A stretch of 7,419 nucleotides of DNA from Gammaproteobacteria bacterium (GTDB lineage: Bacteria > Pseudomonadota > Gammaproteobacteria > Immundisolibacterales > Immundisolibacteraceae), in assembly GCA_003645395.1 (NCBI GenBank), contig QNFC01000081.1, positions 1 through 7,419 on the forward strand, written 5' to 3'. The stretch's first letter is position 1. Each line of letters begins with the position of its first letter. The position numbers and the translations under genes were made by a program. This document shows, one piece after another, positions 1 to 6,319 of the stretch. The notes under the pieces are model-generated. The model was not told where the DNA came from and did not search any database. It was given only the letters and a program-made list of their open reading frames with translations.

Positions 1-38
1 CCCAGATCGATCAACGACATACGCATTGGTTTGGTCAT
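1..38 (-). CDS. 5' end of a divergent gene, product unknown (partial)
   Basis: Read on the minus strand, an ATG at 38-36 opens a frame giving MTKPMRMSLIDLG before the window edge. A strong Shine-Dalgarno sequence, AAGGGGAG (minus strand of 47-54), lies 8 bases upstream of the ATG, which is why this is called as a real start. Only about 13 codons are visible, too few to name a family. It is divergent from the DUF1326 gene, so the two probably share the 39-154 spacer as a promoter region. Confidence 0.55.
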   Translation of the reverse strand, partial: MTKPMRMSLIDL

Positions 39-154
39 TCCTATTGCTCCCCTTCAAAAAAATAAAATCAACAATCTGACCGTGATATTAGCCCGCCGTG
101 CTGGGATGTTACATACTTCCACGCAAATCATTGTCGCAAGCAGGGGTATAAAAA
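39..154. promoter_or_regulatory. divergent intergenic region with two ribosome binding sites
   Basis: The 116-base spacer lies between two outward-facing starts and must hold the promoters of both units. At its left end is the AAGGGGAG site for the minus-strand gene, and at its right end AGGGG (142-146), 8 bases before ATG 155. The left part is A-rich (55-69). No confident -35/-10 pair or operator palindrome stands out. Bases 133-149 nearly repeat at 1813-1829. Confidence 0.4.
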
Positions 155-838
155 ATGAGTGATATCGAGTGGAAACTATCTGGTCAGTACGCGGAGAATT
201 GCAGCTGTGTTTATCTCTGTCCCTGTATTTTTACTAACTCAACTGCGCTCTCAATCCCAGCCACGCCTGAGATTGGTGATCACTGCGTCGCCGCCATCGC
301 GCTAAATATTGTCGATGGACACTTTGGCGATGTTAGTCTCAACGGCCTGAGCTTTATGATTATTTTGAAAACTGCGCTGGTGATGAGCGAGGGTGGCTGG
401 ACCACGGCAGTCATCCTCGATAGCAAGGCTAATGAAGACCAGCGTCAGGCACTTGAGCTCATCACTACCGGTCAGGCCGGTGGTCCGCTGTCGATGTTGC
501 AGCCGATGATTAAAGACTTCACCGGTGTGCATTACGGCGATATTCAGTTTCACCTGGAAGAGAACAAGCGTTCTGTAGTAGTACCGGGGCTGATAGAAAT
601 CGGTGTGGAGGGTTATCTGTCTCGCCGCCAAAATGGCGAGCCTTTCTATATTGATAACGTCGGCCACCCGGTGAGTTCCCGCCTGGCGCTTGGGCTGGCC
701 ACTGGCAGTCACGTGCACGTCGGCGGTATCGACTGGGACGACGACACCAAAACTAATAACGGTCACTTCTATTCGTTTGACTGGAGCGGCGCCAGTAAAC
801 CCACTGATTACGTGTTCGATAAAGACAGCGCCGCCTGA
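155..838 (+). CDS. DUF1326 domain-containing protein
   Basis: This is a 227-residue soluble protein of the DUF1326 family (COG5588), whose biochemical role is not established as far as I know. The family signature is clear: the N-terminal W-K-L-S-G-x-Y-x-E-N-C stretch followed by a tight cysteine cluster, C16-S-C18 and C22-P-C24, then I-F. The C-terminus has the typical G-H-F-Y-S-F-D-W-S-G ending (about 205-214). The cysteine cluster looks like a metal or redox site, but that is inference. There is no signal peptide or membrane segment, so it is probably cytoplasmic. The start is ATG 155 with AGGGG 8 bases upstream. It is followed after 37 bases by a DUF2182 membrane protein, a partnership seen in many bacteria, so the two likely form an operon and act together. 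Confidence 0.88.
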   Translation: MSDIEWKLSGQYAENCSCVYLCPCIFTNSTALSIPATPEIGDHCVAAIALNIVDGHFGDVSLNGLSFMIILKTALVMSEGGWTTAVILDSKANEDQRQALELITTGQAGGPLSMLQPMIKDFTGVHYGDIQFHLEENKRSVVVPGLIEIGVEGYLSRRQNGEPFYIDNVGHPVSSRLALGLATGSHVHVGGIDWDDDTKTNNGHFYSFDWSGASKPTDYVFDKDSAA

Positions 839-875
839 GGGGTTGCCGCCCGAGATTTTTAGCGAGATTTACTAG

Positions 876-1646
876 ATGCTCAAGCGCCTCATCGGCAATC
901 CACAGGTACCGATCATTGGCGGGCTGGTGGGCATTACCGCCCTGAGCTGGTGGTACATGTTCTATCTGGCGGCGGACATGTCGATGTCCATGCAGATGAT
1001 GGCCGAGTCTATGGCCGGCATGAGTGGCATGGACATGCCCTGGACGTTCACTGACTTTACCGCCAATCTGCTGATGTGGGCGGTGATGATGGTGGCAATG
1101 ATGGTGCCCTCCGCTGCGCCGGCAATACTGCTCTACGCGCGCCTGCAGCAGGACAAACAGGGCAACACCAAAACCAGACCGGTGGCGCTTTTTTTAGGCG
1201 GCTACCTCGCTGCCTGGAGCCTGTTTAGTCTCGGTGCAACCCTCGCCCAGTGGGGACTCCATGAAGGGGCGTTGCTCTCCGGCGCGATGGCAATAGACCA
1301 CCGCTGGCTGGCCGCCGCCGTGCTATTGATTACCGGGCTTTATCAATGGACGCCACTGAAACAGGCCTGCCTGAAACACTGCCAGTCACCGCTAGGGTTT
1401 TTGCTGGGTTTCTGGCGCGATGATTCGCTGGGTATTGTTCGTATGGGCTGGCGCCACGGCCTGTTTTGTGTGGGCTGTTGCTGGCTGCTGATGGCGATTC
1501 TGTTCACTGTTGGGGTGATGAACCTGATCTGGGTGGCGTTAATTGCCGTTTATGTATTACTGGAAAAGGTTGTTCCCAACGGCCAGCGTTTTGCACGGAT
1601 TAGCGGCGTTCTGCTCTGTGGTAGTGCGGTGGTCGTTGCCCTGTAA
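876..1646 (+). CDS. DUF2182 predicted metal-binding integral membrane protein
   Basis: This is a 256-residue polytopic membrane protein of the DUF2182 family (COG5486, described as predicted metal-binding; function not established). Hydrophobic segments lie at about 11-31, 63-88, 103-125, 142-158, 196-230 (probably two helices) and 241-256. Family hallmarks are visible: M-W-A-V-M-M-V-A-M-M-V-P-S at 67-79, T-P-L-K-x-A-C-L-K-H-C at 159-169, and G-L-F-C-V-G-C-C-W at 195-203. The loop at residues 33-54 is very methionine-rich (about ten Met in 22 residues), which together with Cys165, Cys169, Cys198, Cys201 and Cys202 suggests soft-metal handling such as copper; this is inference. It follows the DUF1326 gene by 37 bases with only a weak ribosome binding site (GCGAG at 863-867), so translation may depend partly on the upstream gene. 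Confidence 0.88.
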   Translation: MLKRLIGNPQVPIIGGLVGITALSWWYMFYLAADMSMSMQMMAESMAGMSGMDMPWTFTDFTANLLMWAVMMVAMMVPSAAPAILLYARLQQDKQGNTKTRPVALFLGGYLAAWSLFSLGATLAQWGLHEGALLSGAMAIDHRWLAAAVLLITGLYQWTPLKQACLKHCQSPLGFLLGFWRDDSLGIVRMGWRHGLFCVGCCWLLMAILFTVGVMNLIWVALIAVYVLLEKVVPNGQRFARISGVLLCGSAVVVAL

Positions 1647-1880
1647 TTTGATTCATTGAGTTCCTTGCGACCGCCCTCGTTCGGCATTTTTTCTTGCAGG
1701 TTATCGCCATCCCGCCACGCCTCGGTTAGAGTTTCAATCGTTATACAGTCTCCTCCCAGGTTGGGGTGAGGCCGTTAACAGAACTAGCAAACTGCCCAGG
1801 AGAGGGGGCAAGGTCGCAAGCGGTGGTATCCGCCGTCGCCTGTGTCGACTATTCAATATGAAACGATGGAGGAAGCTGTC
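1647..1880 (+). promoter_or_regulatory. leader region upstream of the UbiD-family gene, possibly structured
   Basis: This 234-base non-coding gap separates the DUF2182 gene from the UbiD-family start. Several hairpins can be drawn: 1750-1770 (CTCCTCCCA against TGGGGTGAG around a GGT loop, with one C-T mismatch and one G-U pair), 1794-1809 (GCCC against GGGC) and 1820-1833 (GCGG against CCGC). None is followed by a T run, so they do not look like terminators. I could not match the region to a known riboswitch (cobalamin, FMN, TPP and glycine patterns were considered). Whether it is a structured mRNA leader, a promoter region or both cannot be decided by eye. Confidence 0.25.
1867..1874 (+). 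promoter_or_regulatory. ribosome binding site fixing the UbiD-family start at ATG 1881
   Basis: TGGAGGAA lies 7 bases before ATG 1881. An upstream in-frame GTG at 1842 would add 13 residues, but the protein from 1881 (MAYGDIRQYI) already begins as UbiD proteins usually do, so 1881 is preferred. Confidence 0.7.
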
Positions 1881-2194
1881 ATGGCTTATGGAGATATTCG
1901 TCAATACATTGCCAGTCTCGCGCGTACGGGCGAGTTGTTAGAGATCGATGCTGAGGTCGACCCCATCGAAGAGCTTGGAGCAATTTGCCGCAAGGTGCTT
2001 GATGAAGATGGCCCAGCGATTCTGTTCAACAATGTCCAGGGCTATGACTATCCGGTAATCGCCAACATGCTCGCCACCCCCGGCCGCATTGCCCAGGCCC
2101 TGGAAGTGCCGGTTGAAGAGTTAACCGAGGAATACACCAAACGCACCAGCGGTGCGGACTTGCAGCGTCAACCGCTGGTAGACAGCGGCCCCGT

Positions 2195-2198
2195 AAAG
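2195..2198 (+). other. frameshift point in the UbiD-family gene
   Basis: Upstream the reading is G-P-V-K in the frame of ATG 1881; downstream the family sequence E-V-T-I-T-S-D-E-L-D continues one base earlier in phase. Adding one A or G in the AAAG run here restores G-P-V-K-E-V-T, so a single missing base in a short homopolymer explains the break. Without repair, the first frame continues through non-family sequence to a stop at 2285. Confidence 0.8.
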
Positions 2199-2346
2199 AG
2201 GTCACTATTACCAGTGATGAGCTCGACCTGCGCCAGCTGGTGCCACAGATTCTCTCTAATCCGGAAGATGGCGGTGCTTACCTGAACTACGGACTGGTGA
2301 TCATGAAAGACCCGGATACCGGACTGCGTAATCTGGGTATTTATCG

Positions 2347-2351
2347 GATGC
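2347..2351 (+). other. junction of an internal deletion in the UbiD-family gene
   Basis: The motif G-I-Y-R-M (2336-2350) in one frame runs straight into A-D-P-L-L-Y-V-A (from 2350) in another. In UbiD proteins these motifs are separated by roughly 40 residues, so about 120-130 bases (3n+1) appear to be lost. Only one copy of any flanking repeat would remain, so the mechanism cannot be seen. Confidence 0.75.
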
Positions 2352-3190
2352 TGATCCGCTGCTCTATGTTGCCTCGCAAATTCCTGGGCTCGATTTAGGC
2401 GTGGACGAAATCGAGCTGGCCGCTGCCATGCGTGGCGAACCCTACGAAATGGTTAAGTGCGACACGTTGGATCTGGAAGTGCCCGCCCATTGTCAGATGG
2501 TGATCGAGGGTTACATCCTTCCTAACGAAAAAGAAGAAGAAGGTCCTTACGGCGAATATCCGGGTTACTACGGCCCGGTTGGGCAGCAACCGGTTATCGA
2601 GTTTCATCACGCTACACGTCGTAAAGATCCGATTTACGCCTATACCTATCTGGGCCTGCCGCCTACCGAAACCCACGCCATGGGGCAGATGATGGGCGAG
2701 GCAGGGTACCTGCAGCGATTGCGATCACAGACTGCACCGACGGTGAAAGATGTCTACTGCCCGCTGGATATGCACACCATTATTGTGTCGCTGAAAAAGA
2801 CCTACGAGGAACAGGCCAAACACGTTATCTATGACCTCTGGTCTACTCGAAGCGGTAAGACCGTGATCGATGACGACATCGACCCGCGAAATTCAGAGCT
2901 GGTCTACTGGGCGATCTCCCAACGCTGCCATGCCTCTCGCGATGTCATGATCGTAGACGGCATGTGTACCATTGGTCCATCAACGATGAAATATCCGGGT
3001 AGTGATATCGCCAATAAAATGGGTATCGATGCTACTGCTCCGCTGAGCGGGTACCCGGCCATGTCACGGCCGCATCCAGAAATGATGGAGCGGGTGGAGA
3101 AGCGATGGGGAGAGTTAACCACGCCGAAAAGCACCAAACTTAGAGCGGCTCGAAAGTAGTTCGGGTCGGGTGGCAGGAAGTGTCGGTGAC

Positions 3191-3229
3191 CCACGGTGCA
3201 GACGGATAATCCATCCCTGTGCACCGTGG
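3191..3229. repeat. perfect 10-bp inverted repeat with 19-base spacer
   Basis: CCACGGTGCA at 3191-3200 is matched exactly by TGCACCGTGG at 3220-3229. It lies 31 bases after the UbiD-family stop and is not followed by a T run. It could be a stem-loop that ends or stabilises the upstream transcript, or a binding site for a dimeric regulator of the gene at 3284. A smaller hairpin (GGCAT 3236-3240 with ATGCC 3247-3251) follows directly. Confidence 0.6.
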
Positions 3230-3283
3230 CAGGCAGGCATAGTCTGATGCCATTAACCTGATTCAAACTTTAACTAAGCAGAC

Positions 3284-3916
3284 GTGATGACGTTGGAACC
3301 GAGCGGATCAACAAAATTGCTGGCAGGTTTTTTGAAATTTGTCAGTGAGGCACGTTCCTGTCTACAACAAAACCGGGTTTCAGAACAGCATCCAGACGTT
3401 AAGCGTATCCGCAGCGGGGTAGAGGAAAACTATCGGGATGATCGCGGCCGACCGGCGATTTTTCAGAAATATGAAAGCTCCTTTTACGGGGATGCATCGG
3501 CCATGGTGACTCTGTGGGACTTCTTTGGTAATTACGACCGCGATTTACTGTGTCGCTACCAGACATTAACGGCAATGGAGTTAAGCGGTCTTCGCGGTGA
3601 TCAAAATCCTAACGCAATACTGGGTCGGTCGGTGCTGGGAATGGCCGGCTTGCTGTTTAGTGCCCTGACGGTTTGGTGGGGTGTGATTGCGTGGGTGTCG
3701 AGGGAAGACTCGGGAAATCTGTTGGCTGAACTATTGAAGGGTTTACTGAGCCCGGCGATGGCTAACCGGCTTGTCGGAATGATCTGGCTGGTGGGATTGG
3801 GTGTGGTGATCTGGTATGCACTGCGGATGATTCGAAACCGTAAACAGGTGGCATTCCTGTCATCTCTGTCCAGAGCCCTTGAACTCTATCGGCTTGACTC
3901 GAAAACCTCTAAGTAG
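3284..3916 (+). CDS. hypothetical protein with two C-terminal membrane helices
   Basis: I do not recognise this 210-residue protein. Residues 1-112 are hydrophilic and mixed in charge, with aromatic clusters such as Y-E-S-S-F-Y-G-D (63-70) and L-W-D-F-F-G-N-Y-D-R-D (77-87). Two strong hydrophobic helices follow at about 115-138 and 162-181, joined by a loop of about 25 residues. A basic stretch (R-M-I-R-N-R-K, 181-187) and a short polar tail end the protein. By the positive-inside rule both ends are probably cytoplasmic. There is no signal peptide and no catalytic motif I can name. Translation may start at GTG 3284 or ATG 3287; no strong ribosome binding site separates them. It stands alone between the broken UbiD gene and the cupin-thiolase unit, and its codon phase is clean over the whole length, so it is likely real. 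Confidence 0.65.
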   Translation: MMTLEPSGSTKLLAGFLKFVSEARSCLQQNRVSEQHPDVKRIRSGVEENYRDDRGRPAIFQKYESSFYGDASAMVTLWDFFGNYDRDLLCRYQTLTAMELSGLRGDQNPNAILGRSVLGMAGLLFSALTVWWGVIAWVSREDSGNLLAELLKGLLSPAMANRLVGMIWLVGLGVVIWYALRMIRNRKQVAFLSSLSRALELYRLDSKTSK

Positions 3917-3934
3917 TCACCTCCTGGGTGCTCA

Positions 3935-3969
3935 AGCCTGGCAGCGAGGGGGACGAAATTTGCCAGGTT
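3935..3969. repeat. inverted repeat downstream of the membrane protein gene
   Basis: CCTGGCA at 3937-3943 pairs exactly with TGCCAGG at 3961-3967, and the stem can be extended by a G-U and an A-U pair. The 17-base loop is purine-rich and no T run follows, so this is a weak candidate for a transcript-end structure or a protein-binding site. Confidence 0.35.
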
Positions 3970-4085
3970 AACCGGGTGATTTATATTTTCCGCCAAGCTT
4001 CTTTCTGGTGGTTGCCGTCGAGTGATATAGGCTAAGGTTATTGGCTGACTTATGTCCGGATGGCGCGGATCGTTAACAATCCCCA

Positions 4086-4092
4086 AAAGGAG
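4086..4092 (+). promoter_or_regulatory. ribosome binding site pointing to a TTG start at 4099
   Basis: AAAGGAG lies 6 bases before TTG 4099. The longer in-frame ATG at 4060 has no comparable site and would put 13 charged residues (including K-E-R-E) in front of the signal peptide. The TTG start gives a normal export signal. Confidence 0.7.
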
Positions 4093-4098
4093 AGAGAG

Positions 4099-4626
4099 TT
4101 GATTAACAAATCTAACAATAGAACATACGTTGCCGGGCGGTTGTTGCCCATTTTTATATTGTTGCTCGCCGGGGTTGTTTCCACTAATTCCCTGGCAGAA
4201 GGAGGCGTGGATGATCCCCGCCTGCATCCGGGCGAGGTGCGTATTCTCAAAATTGATAACAGTGATTTGAAAGAAATCATCCCCGCCACGCTCTTTATGA
4301 AGCACTGGTTTGGTACCGATGTCAGCGTCGCCTATTTCCGCTTTATGGAAGGCCAGGGCACTAATAAAGAATCCATGCCGGCAATGCATCAGCACGGCGA
4401 GGAGTGGGCGATTCAGCTCAAGGGTAGCTCTACGGTGATTGAGGAGGACGGTACGGTTCACGAGATTGCTCAGGGCGATGTGTTCATCATCACTCCGCGA
4501 ATCCTGCATACGGGGACCTTCGGCAACGAAGAGAACGTCATTCTTGGTGTGATCACACCGCCGCGGGAGGACTACCCGGCAGAGGGGATTAAATCCTACT
4601 ACCCGGGTGTGGGGGAGGACGAATAA
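4099..4626 (+). CDS. exported cupin-domain protein (first of a tandem pair)
   Basis: From TTG 4099 this is a 175-residue protein with a classical signal peptide: a basic N-terminus, a hydrophobic core (L-L-P-I-F-I-L-L-L-A-G-V-V) and a likely cleavage after S-L-A at residue 33, so it should act in the periplasm or outside the cell. The body is one cupin barrel. Motif 1 is M-H-Q-H-G-E-E-W (His97, His99, Glu101/102) and motif 2 is G-D-V-F-I-I-T-P-x-x-L-H (His137), giving a full 3-His/1-Glu metal site. Cupins range from dioxygenases and isomerases to binding proteins, so the reaction cannot be named. It overlaps the next gene, a paralogue, by one base, and the shared L-K-E-I-(I/V)-P...L-F-M...W...D-(I/V)-S-V...F-R region shows duplication. 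An upstream ATG at 4060 is a less likely start. Confidence 0.8.
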   Translation: MINKSNNRTYVAGRLLPIFILLLAGVVSTNSLAEGGVDDPRLHPGEVRILKIDNSDLKEIIPATLFMKHWFGTDVSVAYFRFMEGQGTNKESMPAMHQHGEEWAIQLKGSSTVIEEDGTVHEIAQGDVFIITPRILHTGTFGNEENVILGVITPPREDYPAEGIKSYYPGVGEDE

Positions 4627-5108
4627 TGAAAACTACTGAATCCTTGTTAACTATTGCCGCTCTGGCTTTGTCCATGGTACTCCCGTCAACCGCACAGGCT
4701 GAGGGCGGCGTGCGTCATCTGTTTAACATCAATACGGTCACGGACGAGCTCAAAGAGATTGTTCCGGGTCAGCTGTTTATGCGTTTCTGGCATGGCCGTG
4801 ATATTAGCGTTGGTGTGTTTCGTATGGTGCGTAACGAGCAGGGTCATTTTCCCGGCAAAATTAATCGCCACGGCGAAGAGGTGGCGATCTGCACTGAAGG
4901 CCGGTTGCAGATGGAAATTGAGGGTAAAACCTATTTTTTTGGCGAGGGCGAAGTGATGATTATCCCGCCGCAGATGCCGCATACGGGCACTTGCCTTAGC
5001 GACGCCTGTACTTTGGTGAGCTGGTTCACGCCAGATCGTACTGACGAGTGGGGTGCCGAGGGTAACGATGATCCCGAGCTAAAGTTTCTCGATAAATCAG
5101 CAGAGTGA
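4626..5108 (+). CDS. exported cupin-domain protein (second of a tandem pair, altered metal site)
   Basis: This is a 160-residue protein with a signal peptide ending at A-Q-A (residues 23-25), followed by E-G-G-V just as in the upstream paralogue. The cupin barrel has motif 1 I-N-R-H-G-E-E (Asn80, His82, Glu84/85) and motif 2 G-E-V-M-I-I-P-P-x-M-P-H (His119). The first metal-binding His of the usual H-x-H is Asn here, so metal binding may be weaker or different. Two cysteines (C123, C128) follow motif 2 and could form a disulfide in the periplasm. The start ATG overlaps the previous stop as TAATG, and GGGGGAGGA (4611-4619) sits 6 bases upstream, pointing to coupled translation. A role as partner subunit of the first cupin is inference from the overlap and similarity. 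Confidence 0.82.
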   Translation: MKTTESLLTIAALALSMVLPSTAQAEGGVRHLFNINTVTDELKEIVPGQLFMRFWHGRDISVGVFRMVRNEQGHFPGKINRHGEEVAICTEGRLQMEIEGKTYFFGEGEVMIIPPQMPHTGTCLSDACTLVSWFTPDRTDEWGAEGNDDPELKFLDKSAE

Positions 5109-5136
5109 ATAGCTCAAATAACCAAGGAGAACAGGC

Positions 5137-6318
5137 GTGACTGACGCAGTGGTGGTTTCATCGGCGCGAACCCCGATTGGCAGGGCCTATCGAGGACTTT
5201 TTAATAACACCGAAGCCCCTTCCATTGCGGGGCAGGCCATCGGTGCAGCCATGGAGCGCGCCGGGGTTGATCCGGCAGAAGTTGACGACGTGATCATGGG
5301 CTGTGCCCTCGGTCAGGGGACTACCGGCGGTAACATTGGTCGACTTGGCGCCCTGGCGGCGGGTTGCCCGGTGAGTGTCAGCGGCATGACCATCGACCGA
5401 CAATGTTCATCCGGGTTAATGGCGATTGCTACGGCTGCCAAACAGATTCTCCACGACGGCATGAGCATTGCGGTGGGTGGCGGTGTGGAGCACGTCAGCC
5501 TGGTGCAGAATGAGAATTTCAACCTCTTCCACTCTAAAGACCCCGCGCTGGTGGCAATGCACAAGGATGTTTATATGCCAATGCTGCAAACGGCTGAGAC
5601 CGTTGCTGCGCGCTACAACATCAGCCGTGAGGCGCAGGATGAATACGCCCTGCAATCGCAGCAACGCACTGCGGCGGCTCAGCAGGCCGGTGTTTTTGAC
5701 GATGAAATTATCGAAGTCACCGCGACGATGAAACAGGTTGACCGGGAAACCGGGGTTGAATCGTTTGTCGAGAAAACATTGAAGCTCGATGAAGGCAACC
5801 GGGCCAGCACGACGCTGGAAGGATTAGCGGGTCTAAAGCCGGTGATTGGAGGCGGTACGATTGCTGCAGGTAATGCCAGTCAGCTCTCTGATGGTGCTGC
5901 AGCCTGCGTGGTGATGGATTCCAGGGTCGCCGAACAGCGCAATATTGAGCCGTTAGGAATCTATCGCGGCATGGCCGTGGCTGGTTGTGAACCTGATGAA
6001 ATGGGCATTGGTCCGGTGTTTGCAGTGCCAAAATTATTAAAGCAGCACGGCCTGACGGTGGATGATATTGGTGTCTGGGAGCTCAACGAGGCGTTTGCCG
6101 TTCAGGTGATCTATTGCCGTGACCAGTTGGGTATCGACGACGCCAAACTCAATATCAACGGCGGCGCGATTTCCATCGGCCATCCCTATGGTATGAGTGG
6201 TGCGCGGATGGTCGGTCACGCGTTGCGTGAAGGTAAACGTCGGGGTGAGAAATACGTGGTGATTACCATGTGTGTCGGTGGCGGCATGGGTGCTGCTGGG
6301 CTGTTTGAAGTGGCGTAA
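5137..6318 (+). CDS. thiolase family protein (acetyl-CoA C-acyltransferase)
   Basis: This is a full-length 393-residue thiolase, the usual size for the family. Thiolases cleave 3-ketoacyl-CoA with free CoA to give acetyl-CoA and a shortened acyl-CoA, or run the reverse condensation, in the cytoplasm. The nucleophile is Cys90 in D-R-Q-C-S-S-G; N-E-A-F is at 317-320; His349 lies in G-G-A-I-S-I-G-H-P-Y-G; and the second catalytic Cys379 is in C-V-G-G-G-M-G. All expected active-site residues are present, so it should be active. It starts at GTG 5137 with AAGGAGA (5124-5130) 6 bases upstream, 28 bases after the second cupin, so it is probably cotranscribed with the cupins. The last steps of a fatty-acid-like or aromatic side-chain/ring degradation pathway are likely, but chain-length or substrate preference cannot be read from the sequence. 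Confidence 0.93.
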   Translation: MTDAVVVSSARTPIGRAYRGLFNNTEAPSIAGQAIGAAMERAGVDPAEVDDVIMGCALGQGTTGGNIGRLGALAAGCPVSVSGMTIDRQCSSGLMAIATAAKQILHDGMSIAVGGGVEHVSLVQNENFNLFHSKDPALVAMHKDVYMPMLQTAETVAARYNISREAQDEYALQSQQRTAAAQQAGVFDDEIIEVTATMKQVDRETGVESFVEKTLKLDEGNRASTTLEGLAGLKPVIGGGTIAAGNASQLSDGAAACVVMDSRVAEQRNIEPLGIYRGMAVAGCEPDEMGIGPVFAVPKLLKQHGLTVDDIGVWELNEAFAVQVIYCRDQLGIDDAKLNINGGAISIGHPYGMSGARMVGHALREGKRRGEKYVVITMCVGGGMGAAGLFEVA

Positions 6319-6319
6319 C

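Larger units (their letters stand above)
1881..3159 (+). pseudogene. UbiD-family prenyl-FMN-dependent decarboxylase, disrupted by a frameshift and an internal deletion
   Basis: UbiD-family enzymes use prenylated FMN, made by UbiX, to (de)carboxylate aromatic or unsaturated acids in the cytoplasm. Three segments in three frames together spell one protein. Segment 1 (1881 to about 2195) has the N-terminal pattern L-L-E-I-D-x-E-V-D-P...G-P-A-I-L-F-N-N-V-x-G-Y-D. Segment 2 (about 2198-2349) has E-V-T-I-T-S-D-E-L-D-L and ends R-N-L-G-I-Y-R-M; its Asn (2330) and Arg (2345) match the cofactor/metal Asn and Arg of characterised members (N168 and R173 in Aspergillus Fdc1). Segment 3 (2350-3156) starts A-D-P-L-L-Y-V-A, has the Glu of G-V-D-E (2407) and E-G-P-Y-G-E (2539-2556), matching catalytic Glu277/Glu282 of Fdc1, and ends in a normal K-M-G-I-D-A-T tail. 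About 40 residues between G-I-Y-R and A-D-P are missing, including the region of the metal-binding His (H191 in Fdc1). The D-D-D-I-D motif near 2869 may also be two residues short. The substrate cannot be told; no ubiX is in the window. Confidence 0.85.

Noticed and set aside
302..766. Minus-strand frame of 154 codons inside the DUF1326 gene
   Set aside because: The plus strand carries clear family motifs over the same bases; the minus frame is a shadow.
1740..1880. Cobalamin, FMN, TPP or glycine riboswitch before the UbiD gene
   Set aside because: Some fragments (for example CCCAGGAGAGG) recall conserved boxes, but the required conserved cores and order are absent.
1842..1880. GTG 1842 as the UbiD start
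   Set aside because: The N-terminal extension does not resemble the family and the strong TGGAGGAA site belongs to ATG 1881.
2401..3159. A separate 252-residue gene starting at GTG 2401
   Set aside because: Family sequence in the same frame continues upstream of 2401 (A-D-P-L-L-Y-V-A from 2350) and no ribosome binding site is present; it is the C-terminal part of the broken UbiD gene.
3886..4509. Long minus-strand frame (207 codons) opposite the first cupin
   Set aside because: It is antisense to a gene with signal peptide and cupin motifs, overlaps the end of the membrane protein gene, and its translation shows no recognisable domain.
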